Positions 41,927 to 52,470 of a stretch of 64,000 nucleotides of DNA are shown here, in pieces. Source of the stretch: Streptomyces pactum (GTDB lineage Bacteria > Actinomycetota > Actinomycetes > Streptomycetales > Streptomycetaceae); the NCBI RefSeq assembly GCF_002005225.1, contig NZ_CP019724.1, positions 6,831,001 to 6,895,000 of the forward strand, given 5' to 3'. The position numbers and the translations under genes are program-made. The notes beneath the pieces were generated by a model. That model saw only the letters and a list, made by a program, of their open reading frames with translations. It was not told the origin of the DNA and did not search any database. Each line of letters begins with the position of its first letter. The first letter of the stretch is position 1.

Positions 41927-42514
41927 ATGGCGCTTCGGGTCACGTTTGTCGCGGCCGCACGCAGCTCGTCGCTGCTCGCGGAGCGCTTCGACGACGACCG
42001 GCCGCTCGACCAGGGTGGCTGGGACGAGGTGCTGCGCGCCGGGGGCGAGCTGCTGCCGCTCGCGGCGGCCGAGTTGCGCTACTGCTCGCCCACGCCCCGC
42101 AGCCGCGCCACCGGGGACGCCATCGGCTGCGTGCCGCTGGTGCAACTCGCCCTGCGGGACTGTGACATGGGCCGCTGGCGCGGACTGACTCTCGGCGAGG
42201 CCATGGCCCGCGAGCCGGCCGCCGTGGACGCCTGGCTCGCCGACCCGCGGACGGCACCGCACGGCGGGGAGCCGCTGCTGGCCTTCATCACCCGGGTCGG
42301 CGACTGGCTCGACACCCGCCCCGGCGAGGACGGCGACCGCATCGTCGCCGTGGCCGAGCCGTCCGTGATCCGGGCCGCGCTGGTGTACGTCCTGAAAGCG
42401 CCGCCCGCGACGTACTGGAACCTGGACGTCCGCCCCCTGTCGACGGCCACCGTCACGGGGCGCGCGGGCCGCTGGAACCTCCGCTTCGAAGGGGCGTCGG
42501 CCTCGAGGTCCTAA
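41927..42514 (+). CDS. Histidine-phosphatase-fold protein lacking both catalytic histidines
   Basis: The 195-residue product follows the phosphoglycerate-mutase-like pattern: first strand VTFVAAARSSSLLAERF, central ELRYCSPTPRSRATGDAI, and late VAVAEPSVIRAALVYVL. In the active family the first strand is RHG or RHA and the late one is a His before GG-x-IR. Here the first is AAARSS and the second is AEPSVIR, so both catalytic histidines are absent. The protein is probably not a phosphatase; it could be a binding or regulatory homologue. ATG 41927 is preferred over a TTG at 41906. Confidence 0.78.
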   Translation: MALRVTFVAAARSSSLLAERFDDDRPLDQGGWDEVLRAGGELLPLAAAELRYCSPTPRSRATGDAIGCVPLVQLALRDCDMGRWRGLTLGEAMAREPAAVDAWLADPRTAPHGGEPLLAFITRVGDWLDTRPGEDGDRIVAVAEPSVIRAALVYVLKAPPATYWNLDVRPLSTATVTGRAGRWNLRFEGASASRS

Positions 42515-42545
42515 AGGGTGTTGCAGAAGGCCGTGATCAGGCAGG
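42515..42545. repeat. Probable right terminal repeat of an IS5-like element
   Basis: GGGTGTTGCAGAAGGCCGTG at 42518 and following bases begin just after the phosphatase-like stop codon and stand 28 nt beyond the end of the transposase frame. This start resembles IS5-group ends. The other end is not found, consistent with a truncated copy. Confidence 0.5.
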
Positions 42546-42572
42546 TCGGAGCGGGTGTCCGGGGCGGTGTGG

Positions 42573-43090
42573 TCATGCGGCGAGGGCGAGGTTGTGTATG
42601 CGGGCGACGGCCTGGACGGCGTGGTGGAGACCGTCGCCGCGTTGCCGGCAGTCGCGGCGGATTTTGTAGTTCTTCATGCGGGAGAAGGTGTGCTCGACGC
42701 GGGCGCGGACCTTGCGGTGCTGGGCGTTGTCTTCTTCCTCGCCTTTCAACAGGGGGTGTCCGGGGCGTTTGCGGTGTGGGACGATCAGCCCGGTGTTGAT
42801 GTAAGCGCCGTCGCCGAGGACCGTCACGCCCTCGCAGTGTGCAGCCAGGCCGGAGTCCCGCCAGACTTTCGCGTCCGCCGTGTTGCCGGGCACCGGACGT
42901 GCCGCGGCCACTACCAAGCGCGTCTTGGCGGCCACGATGACCTGCACGTTCGCCGAGAACCGGTAGTTGCGCGAAGACGCTCCGACGTTGCGGTCGCGGA
43001 CCGGGACGAGGGTGCCGTCCTCGATCCACAGCCGGTCGGTGGCATCAGTGCCAGCACGAGCCGGCTCGAGCGCGAACGAGTCCGACTGAG
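42573..43090 (-). pseudogene. IS5-group (DDE_Tnp_4) transposase, 5' truncated
   Basis: The readable part is the C-terminal two thirds of a DDE transposase: RLWIEDGTLVPVRDRNVGAS, FSANVQVIVAAKTRLVV, PGNTADAKVWRDS, LGDGAYINTGLIVPHRKR and RARVEHTFSRMKNYKIRRD. The first DDE aspartate (EDG) and the second (GDGAY) are present. Reading back, the frame reaches a TGA near 43137 without a start, so the N-terminal third is missing. The junction lies next to the hairpin after the oxygenase gene. The element is immobile on its own. Confidence 0.8.
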
Positions 43091-43117
43091 GGGACGCATC
43101 CCCGCCGGTCGGACTCG
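43077..43117 (-). terminator. Hairpin after the oxygenase gene
   Basis: CGAGTCCGAC (43077-43086) pairs perfectly with GTCGGACTCG (43108-43117), and an inner GGGGA/TCCCC stem extends it. It lies 14 nt beyond the stop of the minus-strand 2OG-Fe(II) oxygenase gene, at the border of the truncated transposase. Confidence 0.6.
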
Positions 43118-43130
43118 GGGACGATGTGTT

Positions 43131-43859
43131 TCACGGGCTCGCGTCATTCCCACGGTGCGCGGGGTCGGGGCTGCACAGCCAGCCGTTGACGGCGAAGCGG
43201 CTGTCCGCGTGCTGCTTGCTCGGGCAGTTGACCGGCCTTACCTCATGCCAGGCGGTGGGTAGGAAGAAGACGATGCTGTCGTGCTCGGGCTCCCAGTCCC
43301 GCCAGGTGCGCTCCTGCCATCTCCCGGCCGTCTCGGTGTGCAGGGGCAGAGCCGCGTCGAACACACGCAGCTCGCCCCCATCGAAAGGCCGGGGTGTGCG
43401 ATGCAGGTAGTACACGAATGTGAGCAGGCGCCGGGGGGCGAACTCGACGCCGGTGTCCTGGTGCGGCCGGTAAAAGTCGCCGTCGTTGTGCGCGTTGAGG
43501 CTGTAGCTGGGTTCGGTGTGCTGGCAGGAGACTCCGAGAGTGTGCTCGACCCCCTCCAGCACCTCGTACATGGCCGCGATCAGCTCAGGCGCGGCGAAGT
43601 CTTGGCGCGAGCGGGACCGGCGAAAGTCGGGGACCACTTCCCGGTCGCGAATCATGGAGGGCTTCAACGTGTCGCTGGCGGAGGCGATGGCGCGCTCCAG
43701 TAGGGCGCCGGCCGTCTGCTCACCCAGGAACTGGGTGATGCGACAGACCGTCACCGGGAGCCGCCAGACTGCGTCCGTACACACCGGTGACCGCAGATCC
43801 ATCCCCTGGGATGATCCCGTTACGGTCTCGTGTCGTGTCAAGGTGTCCTGCCTTGTCAT
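43131..43859 (-). CDS. 2OG-Fe(II) dioxygenase, prolyl 4-hydroxylase-like
   Basis: The 242-residue product has the jelly-roll motif set: HQDTG (His and Asp metal ligands) in DGDFYRPHQDTGVEF, LTFVYYLHRTPRPFDGGELR, and a distal histidine in FFLPTAWHEVRPV, with a basic residue a few positions on for 2-oxoglutarate. These enzymes hydroxylate an amino-acid side chain or small metabolite with oxygen and 2-oxoglutarate. ATG 43859 has AGAAGG upstream; an internal ATG (MDLRSPVCTD) is an alternative. It lies among transposon remnants, so it was probably acquired with the accessory DNA. Confidence 0.85.
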   Translation of the reverse strand: MTRQDTLTRHETVTGSSQGMDLRSPVCTDAVWRLPVTVCRITQFLGEQTAGALLERAIASASDTLKPSMIRDREVVPDFRRSRSRQDFAAPELIAAMYEVLEGVEHTLGVSCQHTEPSYSLNAHNDGDFYRPHQDTGVEFAPRRLLTFVYYLHRTPRPFDGGELRVFDAALPLHTETAGRWQERTWRDWEPEHDSIVFFLPTAWHEVRPVNCPSKQHADSRFAVNGWLCSPDPAHRGNDASP

Positions 43860-44022
43860 CGTGTCTTGCCTTCTGGATCACGCTGAGTTCCGCAGGGACC
43901 GACTCCCCCACTATCCGAGGGAAGGGATGGCCACCACGGGCCGCGCTCAGCGGGGACGGCGACTGCGGCAACCGGCCTTCCCCAGCCGAGCGCTGGAGCA
44001 TCGCAACAGGCCATCTGGCGCG

Positions 44023-44403
44023 TCACGCGGCGCCGGGCGTGTTCGGGCTCGCGGCTTCTCGCAGACGATCCACTTCGGCCGTGAGCTCTTCCACGCGGCG
44101 GTCCAGTGCCTGGATGCACACCAGGGCGACGCCGAGGCCGTCGACGACGGGGATGGTGGTGTCGTCGGGGTTCAAGCCGAAGGCGGCGTGCCAGTCCTGG
44201 GCCATCGGCCCCAGGTGACGCACGCCTTCGGGCTCCCAGAGGTAGCGCCAGGTACTGACGGGCAGCGCGGCCACGGTCTCCAGAACCGCGTAACCGTTGA
44301 CCGGGCTGGCCGATACCACGTCGCTGAGCTCCCGGGCCTCAGCTCGAAGCCGTGCCGAGGCGCCGTGGTCAGCCGCCCGGGACCGCCGACGGAAGATCCC
44401 CAC
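44023..44403 (-). CDS. S74 endosialidase-chaperone-like C-terminal piece
   Basis: The 126-residue product matches the C-terminal part of the intramolecular chaperone (peptidase S74) of tail fibres: ALPVSTWRYLWEPEGVRHLG, PMAQDWHAAFGLN and a final coiled coil (LDRRVEELTAEVDRLREA). Its N-terminal motif, S-D-R-x-L-K, is missing here but is found at the end of the gene just upstream (44406-44975). The GTG at 44403 lies 2 nt after that stop. In the usual form, the chaperone trimerises the fibre and then cuts itself off at the S-D junction. Confidence 0.75.
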   Translation of the reverse strand: MGIFRRRSRAADHGASARLRAEARELSDVVSASPVNGYAVLETVAALPVSTWRYLWEPEGVRHLGPMAQDWHAAFGLNPDDTTIPVVDGLGVALVCIQALDRRVEELTAEVDRLREAASPNTPGAA

Positions 44404-44405
44404 CG

Positions 44406-44975
44406 CTACCGGCTCCAGTCGACCGGGACCACGTCTTGCTTGAGCGCACGGTCACTGCAGACGGAGCAGGGGCCGCCTGGAACACCAGGGCCTTGGTCCG
44501 TGCCAATCGTGATCGCTCCGTGGGCTCCGGCCGGGGCGTGAATGCCGTCGCCGATCATCGCGGCTTCATAGCCGCCCAGCAGTTCCTGGAGGGTTCCGGG
44601 GCCGAAATTCTCCGGCGCAGTGATCGCAGCGATGCCGTAGTAGTCCGTGTAGGCCATCCCCAGCGTCCGGCCGCCAATGGTGGCGAACACGATCTTCGCG
44701 CCGCGGATGGGCTCCCCGGTCACCGCGTCTGTCGCCATCGCGTTGATGTTTTCCAGTTGCATCTGCGTGACGTTCAGGCTGGCCTGGCTGGCCGTGAGCC
44801 TGGTCGGCTTCAAACTGGGGCACTCCGCCCCGCCGCACGACGGCGTAGCCGTGGGGGCAGCGGACACGGGGGCACCACTTCCTACTCCCAGCGCCGCCAT
44901 AGCCACGGCCATTGCCGAGACAGCCATACCCGAAGACCTCACGTCCCACTCCCATGTGTCAGCGACGCATGCCAT
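44406..44975 (-). CDS. Secreted protein ending with the S74 SDRxLK motif
   Basis: The product, about 189 residues, has an export segment (MAVSAMAVAMAALGVGSGAP), a helical stretch (TASQASLNVTQMQLENINAM) and a globular part with FATIGGRTLGMAYTDYYGIA. It ends in a cysteine pair (GGPCSVC) directly before SDRALKQDVVPVDWSR. SDRxLK normally opens an S74 chaperone domain, whose remainder is in the next gene. The pair is thus a split fibre-like protein, or a single gene broken near 44405. Starts at 44975 or at the ATG of MAVSAM are possible. Confidence 0.7.
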   Translation of the reverse strand: MACVADTWEWDVRSSGMAVSAMAVAMAALGVGSGAPVSAAPTATPSCGGAECPSLKPTRLTASQASLNVTQMQLENINAMATDAVTGEPIRGAKIVFATIGGRTLGMAYTDYYGIAAITAPENFGPGTLQELLGGYEAAMIGDGIHAPAGAHGAITIGTDQGPGVPGGPCSVCSDRALKQDVVPVDWSR

Positions 44976-45109
44976 CTCATCCGGACGGCATGCAGACTGT
45001 AAGGACGCCTGGCCGACGATACTGCGTGAAGATCGGAGATGCCTTCTATCGGGTGAACTGTCGGACGGGGCGCTGACTTAGTCAGTCACGGTTCGATGGC
45101 ACGAACTGG

Positions 45110-45153
45110 GCAGCGGTCAATCTTCAGTGGCAATCGGTCAAGGTTCACTGGCA
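45110..45153. repeat. Imperfect 21-nt direct repeat, perhaps an IS end
   Basis: CGGTCAATCTTCAGTGGCAAT is followed by CGGTCAAGGTTCACTGGCATG. Several repeats in this style are found at ends of IS21-group elements. No istA/istB gene is present, so this is a possible remnant only. Confidence 0.35.
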
Positions 45154-45160
45154 TGGGACG

Positions 45161-45418
45161 CTAGGCGCGTGCGGCGGGAAGGTCGTACCGGCTGACAGCC
45201 ACGTAGGTTTCCGGCGTCGCTGCTTCGAGGAGGCTCTCGTCTCCCTGCAGGTCGAGTTCCGGCTCCTGGGGGACGACGGAGGAGGTCGCTCCAGTCGCTC
45301 GCCGCACCGCGCTCGTAGGTGCGGCGTCCACCACCTCGGCGGGAACCAGGCTCTCAGCCGACACGAGCTGGGCGTTTTCATCGCCCGACGCGACGGACTC
45401 GACGCATCGCCACGTCAT
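45161..45418 (-). CDS. Small unknown protein
   Basis: From the ATG at 45418 the frame gives about 85 residues (MTWRCVESVASGDENAQLVS, then an acidic Pro/Glu/Ala-rich body and CESLL-like end ETYVAVSRYDLPAARA). Codon third positions are mostly G or C, so it may be real, but no family is recognised. Its 5' end abuts the start of the plus-strand transposase remnant, so it could be truncated by insertion. Confidence 0.35.
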   Translation of the reverse strand: MTWRCVESVASGDENAQLVSAESLVPAEVVDAAPTSAVRRATGATSSVVPQEPELDLQGDESLLEAATPETYVAVSRYDLPAARA

Positions 45419-46057
45419 GGCCACCACCCGCCACGACACCGTCGTCACCTGCTTCGCCCTCGACCACCCCGTCCACGACCTGTTTCCCGGCCTGCCACGG
45501 CAGAAGTGGAAACGTCGTTCCTGCGGCGAGGGAGCCCACGGCCGGCGGATTCACGACTGGGCCCGCGTCGAAGCGCGGCCGTGGCACCGCGAGGACCGCT
45601 GGCACTGGGTTCCCGCCCGCCGCAGCGTCAGCAGGCCCGAGGAGATCTCCTACTACATCGCCTACTGCCCCGCCGGCACCACGCTGGACGAGCTGATCCG
45701 CATCGCCGGCAGCCGGTGGGCGGTCGAGGAATGCTTCCAGACCGCCAAGCAGGAGTGCGGCCTTGGACGACTACCAGGTCCCCGCTATCCCGGCTGGCAC
45801 CGCCACATGACCCTGGCCATGGCCGCCCACGCCTGCCTGACCGTCCTGCGCGCCCGCCAGTTGGATGCGGACAAAGCAGAAACGGATCCTCCCCGCTCAA
45901 GCACCTCAGTCTCGCCGAGATCCGACGCCTGATCACCCGACTCACCGACCGCCGTCCCACCCCGGTCGACCACGTCCTGCACTGGTCGACATGGCGCCGC
46001 AGACGGCAGTGTCGAGCTCGGCTCAGTCACTACAAACGACGCGGACACAGTCCCTGA
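45417..46057 (+). pseudogene. IS701-like transposase, 5' truncated and frameshifted
   Basis: The C-terminal half of an IS701/IS4-group transposase is readable. The first frame gives RRSCGEGAHGRRIHDWARV, YYIAYCPAGTTLDELIRIAG, SRWAVEECFQTAKQECGLG and WHRHMTLAMAAHACLTVL. Near 45885-45895 the reading shifts to the next frame, which gives LKHLSLAEIRRLITRLTDRR, PVDHVLHWSTWRRRRQ and ARLSHYKRRGH. The N-terminal half with the first two catalytic aspartates is gone. The element is dead. Confidence 0.8.
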
Positions 46058-46092
46058 ACTGGTCAGCAATCAGCACAAACACCGTAGCAATA

Positions 46093-46156
46093 CTAGAGGC
46101 CTAGAGGCCTAGAGGCCTAGAGGCCTAGAGGCCTAGAGGCCTAGAGGGTTTAGAGG
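46093..46156. repeat. Octamer tandem repeat (CTAGAGGC) with about 7-8 copies
   Basis: CTAGAGGC occurs six times exactly (46093-46140), then as CTAGAGGG and the degenerate TTTAGAGG. Each unit holds the tetranucleotide CTAG, which is scarce in most bacterial genomes, and the palindrome AGGCCT at unit joints. GGCTCAAGTG is also duplicated at 46178-46197. It lies in the 228-nt gap between the IS701 remnant and the DUF6314 gene. Confidence 0.9.
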
Positions 46157-46285
46157 TCCAAGGGACCAACCCCCAGGTGGCTCAAGTGGCTCAAGTGGCC
46201 CCGGAGGCCTGGGGGCCGCGAAGCCCCAGGCGTCCAGGAGCCGTGGAGGCCCAGTCGCCCTGGCGTCCCGGGAACCCCAGAGCTT

Positions 46286-46738
46286 TCAGGAATCCGGCGT
46301 CTCGCGAAGGTAGTCCGTCGTGAGCAGCAGGTCCTTCGCCGGGCCGCCCACGCGCCACACGGTCCGCCAGTGGTCCTCGTCCCGGACGGTGAACTCGCCG
46401 CGGTAGAGGTCGGCGGCGCACGGGTGGTCGGCCACGTGGTGGCCCGAGGTCAGATCCAGGCCGTGGAAGGGCCTGCCGTCCGCGAAGTACACGTCGCAGA
46501 TGCCGGGCGAGGGCCCCGGCGCGTAGCGCAGCGTCCGCTCGGCGGGGCGGGTCACGCCCTGCCAGGTGAAGGCGCCGGTCTCCCGGCCGAGCAGCCCGTC
46601 GCCGTCGAGCGCGTCGAACGCCGTGGTCCCCTCGAAGCGGCCCTCCGCGCCGCTCGCCAGATCCCGCACCGACCGCTCGGTGCGCCACCGGCCCGCGAGA
46701 AACGCCAGCACGTCCGGCACCGGCCACAACTCGCCCAT
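46286..46738 (-). CDS. DUF6314-like protein
   Basis: The 150-residue product resembles the DUF6314 family: VPDVLAFLAGRWRTERSVRD, AFDALDGDGLLGRETGAFTW, LRYAPGPSPGICDVYFADGR, HHVADHPCAADLYRGEF and WRVGGPAKDLLLTTDYLRE. It looks like a beta-barrel (calycin-like) ligand-binding fold. ATG 46738 is chosen; the frame runs on upstream, over the start region of the divergent arabinofuranosidase gene. Function unknown. Confidence 0.75.
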   Translation of the reverse strand: MGELWPVPDVLAFLAGRWRTERSVRDLASGAEGRFEGTTAFDALDGDGLLGRETGAFTWQGVTRPAERTLRYAPGPSPGICDVYFADGRPFHGLDLTSGHHVADHPCAADLYRGEFTVRDEDHWRTVWRVGGPAKDLLLTTDYLRETPDS

Positions 46739-46877
46739 TTCCACCCGCTTTCCGTCTCCGGCCCACTGGTTGCTGCGCGACCCATTGACGCGCCGTGGCC
46801 CCCTCCCTATCTTGCCGTTCGAAGTGCTGACCAATGTCCGATATTTCGAACGACCTAGCGAGAGCCGCGGAGTATCC

Positions 46878-49355
46878 ATGTCACGCACCCGCTGGAGACT
46901 CGGTCTCAGCGTCACCGCCCTCCTGACCGCCTCGGCCCTGCTGCCGTCACCGGCGCACGCGGAGGCCGTCACCGACTACGCGATCACCGTCGACCCGTCC
47001 GCCGAGGGCGCCGCGATCGACGACACGATGTACGGCGTCTTCTACGAGGACATCAACCGCGCCGCCGACGGCGGCCTGTACGCCGAACTCGTGCAGAACC
47101 GTTCCTTCGAGTACTCCACCGCCGACAACGCCTCCTACACACCGCTCACCTCCTGGGCGGCCGACGGCACCGCCGAGGTGGTGAACGACGACGGCCGCCT
47201 CAACGAGCGCAACCGCAACTACCTCTCCCTGGGCGCCGGTTCGTCCGTCACCAACGCCGGCTACAACACCGGTATCCGGGTGGAGGAGGGCGAGAAGTAC
47301 GACTTCTCGGTGTGGGCCCGGGCCGAGGGCGGCACCACCCTCACCGTCACCCTCCGGGACGCGGCGGGCACGCTCGCCAAGGTGCGCCAGGTCGCCGCGA
47401 AGGGGGAGTGGCGCAAGTACACCGCCACCTTCAAGGCGACCCGCACCAGCAACCGCGGCCGCCTCGCCGTCGCCACCACCGCGCCGGCCGCTCTCGACAT
47501 GGTGTCCCTCTTCCCGCGGGACACCTACCGGAACCAGCCCAACGGCCTGCGCAAGGACCTCGCCGAGAAGATCGAGGCCCTGAACCCCGGCTTCCTGCGC
47601 TTCCCCGGCGGCTGCCTGGTCAACACCGGCTCCATGGAGGACTACAGCGAGGCGAGCGGCTGGCAGCGCGAACGCAGCTACCAGTGGAAGGACACCGTAG
47701 GCCCGGTCGAGGAGCGCGCCACCAACGCCAACTTCTGGGGTTACAACCAGAGCTACGGTCTCGGCTACTACGAGTACTTCCGCTTCGCCGAGGACATCGG
47801 CGCCATGCCGCTGCCCGTCGTGCCCGCCCTGGTCACCGGCTGCGGCCAGAACAAGGCCACCGACGACGACGCGCTGCTGAAGCGGCACATCCAGGACGCC
47901 CTCGACCTCATCGAGTTCGCCAACGGTCCCCGCACCAGCGAGTGGGGCGGCCTGCGGGCCGAGATGGGCCATCCCAAGCCCTTCCACCTCACCCACATAG
48001 GCGTCGGCAACGAGGAGAACCTGCCCCGGGAGTTCATGGCCCGCTTCAAGGAGTTCCGCGCGGCGATCGAGGCGAAGTACCCGGACATCACCGTCGTCTC
48101 CAACTCCGGCCCGGACGACTCCGGCACCACCTTCGACACCGCCTGGCGGCTGAACCGCGAGGCCGGCGTCGAGATGGTCGACGAGCACTACTACAACAGC
48201 CCGCAGTGGTTCCTGCAGAACAACGACCGCTACGACTCGTACGACAGGAACGGCCCCAAGGTCTTCCTCGGCGAGTACGCCTCCCAGGGCAACACCTGGA
48301 AGAACGCGCTGTCCGAGGCCGCCTTCATGACCGGCCTCGAGCGCAACGCGGACATCGTCAAGCTCGCCTCCTACGCCCCGCTGCTCGCCAACGAGGACTA
48401 CGTGCAGTGGAGCCCGGACATGATCTGGTTCAACAACCACGCGTCCTGGAACTCGGCCAACTACGAGGTCCAGAAGCTCTTCATGAACAACACCGGTGAC
48501 CACGTGGTCCCCTCCAAGGCGACCGGTACACCGGCCGTCAGCGGCCCCATCGCCGGCGCCGTCGGCCTGTCGACCTGGGCGACCAGCGCGGCCTACGACG
48601 ACGTGAAGGTCACCTCGGCCGAGGGGGAGAGCCTCCTGACCGACGACTTCTCCGGTGACGCGTCGCAGTGGACCCACTCGGGTGCCGGTAGCTGGACCGT
48701 CCAGGACGGCCAGTACGTCCAGACCGACGCCGCCGCCGAGAACACCCTGGTCACGGCGGGCGACCCGGCCTGGAAGGACTACGACCTGCACGTGAAGGCC
48801 ACGAAGAAGTCCGGCAAGGAGGGCTTCCTCGTCGCCTTCGGCGTCCAGGACACCGGCAACTACTACTGGTGGAACCTGGGCGGCTGGAACAACACCCAGT
48901 CCGCCGTCGAACAGGCCTCGGACGGCGGCAAGTCGACGCTGATCTCCAAGGCCGGGTCGATCGAGACGGGCCGCGCCTACGACATCGACATCAAGGTGCG
49001 GGGCCGCCAGGTGACCCTGTACCTCGACGGCGAGGAGTGGGGCAGCTTCACCGACGACAAGCCGGCCGAGCCGTTCCGCCAGATCGTCACCGAGGACGCG
49101 CGGACCGGCGAGCTGATCGTCAAGGTCGTCAACGCCCAGGACACGGCGGCCCGCACGGCCGTCGACCTCGGCGGCGCCAAGGTCGCCCCCAAGGCCCGCG
49201 TCACCACGCTGGCCGCCGGCCAGGACGCGGTCAACACCGAGACGGACACGCCGGTCACCCCGGTGCGGTCGACCTTCTCGGGGGTGGCGAGCGAGTTCAC
49301 GTACACCTTCCCGGCGAACTCGGTGACGTTCCTGCGGATCAGGCAGCAGCGGTAG
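46878..49355 (+). CDS. Secreted GH51 alpha-L-arabinofuranosidase
   Basis: The 825-residue enzyme has a signal peptide (LGLSVTALLTASALLPSPAH) and a carbohydrate-binding module of CBM4_9 type (about 85-200). The GH51 barrel has the acid/base glutamate in GVGNEENLPREF (about residue 378) and the nucleophile in VFLGEYASQ (about 465). A concanavalin-like (DUF1080/LamG) module at about 586-727 (DDFSGDASQWTHSGAGSW to DGEEWGSFTDD) is inserted in the C-terminal beta domain. It releases arabinose from plant arabinan or arabinoxylan outside the cell. No sugar regulator or transporter adjoins it. Confidence 0.93.
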   Translation: MSRTRWRLGLSVTALLTASALLPSPAHAEAVTDYAITVDPSAEGAAIDDTMYGVFYEDINRAADGGLYAELVQNRSFEYSTADNASYTPLTSWAADGTAEVVNDDGRLNERNRNYLSLGAGSSVTNAGYNTGIRVEEGEKYDFSVWARAEGGTTLTVTLRDAAGTLAKVRQVAAKGEWRKYTATFKATRTSNRGRLAVATTAPAALDMVSLFPRDTYRNQPNGLRKDLAEKIEALNPGFLRFPGGCLVNTGSMEDYSEASGWQRERSYQWKDTVGPVEERATNANFWGYNQSYGLGYYEYFRFAEDIGAMPLPVVPALVTGCGQNKATDDDALLKRHIQDALDLIEFANGPRTSEWGGLRAEMGHPKPFHLTHIGVGNEENLPREFMARFKEFRAAIEAKYPDITVVSNSGPDDSGTTFDTAWRLNREAGVEMVDEHYYNSPQWFLQNNDRYDSYDRNGPKVFLGEYASQGNTWKNALSEAAFMTGLERNADIVKLASYAPLLANEDYVQWSPDMIWFNNHASWNSANYEVQKLFMNNTGDHVVPSKATGTPAVSGPIAGAVGLSTWATSAAYDDVKVTSAEGESLLTDDFSGDASQWTHSGAGSWTVQDGQYVQTDAAAENTLVTAGDPAWKDYDLHVKATKKSGKEGFLVAFGVQDTGNYYWWNLGGWNNTQSAVEQASDGGKSTLISKAGSIETGRAYDIDIKVRGRQVTLYLDGEEWGSFTDDKPAEPFRQIVTEDARTGELIVKVVNAQDTAARTAVDLGGAKVAPKARVTTLAAGQDAVNTETDTPVTPVRSTFSGVASEFTYTFPANSVTFLRIRQQR

Positions 49356-49490
49356 CCCGGGGGCCGGTGACCGTGCGGGCCCCTTGCCGGGCCGGCCCGC
49401 GCGGTCACCGGTCCCGGGCGCCGGCGGGATGCTCGGACCCGGTATACGTAGGGCCACTGTGCCAGTTGGCGGTCGAGCGGCGGGGGACGG

Positions 49491-50114
49491 ATGGCCTGGG
49501 CGATGAGTGACGACTACGCGGCGACCCTGACCACGGTCAATGCCGCGGTGCTGTTGGTCGGGACCGTGCAGTACACAGGGCTCTCGAGGCGGGTGGGGGA
49601 CCGGGTCTTCTCGTCCGAGCGAGAGCAGGCGGCCGCGAAGGGGCACCTGATCGAACAGCGGCGCCAGGGCGTCGAGCCCTCGCCCGGGGCACTCGTCCAG
49701 CTCCGAAGTCAACGCCGAGACCTGCGCAGACGGACCTCGGCCAACCTCGTCGCGGGCAGCGTGTGGTGCGTGGTCTGCGTGCTGCTGATCGTGCACCAGT
49801 TGCAGATCCTGGCGTGGGCGGGGACGGCGGATGCCGAGCCGGACCCGGGGCTGGCCAGGCGGTGCTTCCTCGCGACATGCGCCGGCATCGTCCTCCTCGT
49901 GCTGGAGCCGGTGGCCCGCGGGTCCTACCGGCTGTGGCGAGGGGCCCGGAAAGGCCCGCTCGAGTACACGACGCGGTACACGCGGCAGGAGCGGCGCCGA
50001 CTGGACCGGCAGATCCGCACCGCGGCCGTCCAGCCGCCGGCGCCCGGCACGGCACCGGAACCGGGCGGCTCCGCACCACGCGTTCCCCCGTCGTCACCCG
50101 GGGCCGGCCGCTGA
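49491..50114 (+). CDS. Membrane protein of unknown function
   Basis: The 207-residue protein has three hydrophobic segments: TLTTVNAAVLLVGTVQYTG, VAGSVWCVVCVLLIVHQLQI and FLATCAGIVLLVLEPVA. Between them are charged stretches (SSEREQAAAKGHLIEQRRQG, TRQERRRLDRQI) and a Pro-rich tail. No family is recognised. ATG 49491 or ATG 49503 (MSDDYA) are possible starts; GGCGGGGGACGG precedes the first. It may sit upstream of the arginine operon by chance. Confidence 0.65.
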   Translation: MAWAMSDDYAATLTTVNAAVLLVGTVQYTGLSRRVGDRVFSSEREQAAAKGHLIEQRRQGVEPSPGALVQLRSQRRDLRRRTSANLVAGSVWCVVCVLLIVHQLQILAWAGTADAEPDPGLARRCFLATCAGIVLLVLEPVARGSYRLWRGARKGPLEYTTRYTRQERRRLDRQIRTAAVQPPAPGTAPEPGGSAPRVPPSSPGAGR

Positions 50115-50170
50115 GTCCGTCCTGACCGGGCCGTCGGCGCGACAGGCGCGCGGAGACCGGCCGACACGGT

Positions 50171-50210
50171 CCGCCGTGGTCCGCCGTGGTCCGCCGTGGT
50201 CCGCCGTGGT
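50171..50210. repeat. Four perfect copies of decamer CCGCCGTGGT
   Basis: The decamer occurs four times head to tail with no mismatch, followed by a degenerate copy (TCGTCATGGG). It lies about 85 nt upstream of the argC start, just before the ARG boxes. Confidence 0.85.
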
Positions 50211-50239
50211 TCGTCATGGGCACTCTTCACCGATCTTCG

Positions 50240-52466
<2,227 letters not shown>

Positions 52467-52470
<4 letters not shown>

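Noticed and set aside
46093..46156. A CRISPR array at the octamer run
   Set aside because: The unit is 8 bp with no spacers and no cas genes nearby.
46947..49796. A 949-codon antisense frame across the arabinofuranosidase gene
   Set aside because: Composition is dominated by Gly, Val, Asp and Arg with no family match; the plus-strand enzyme has all catalytic motifs.
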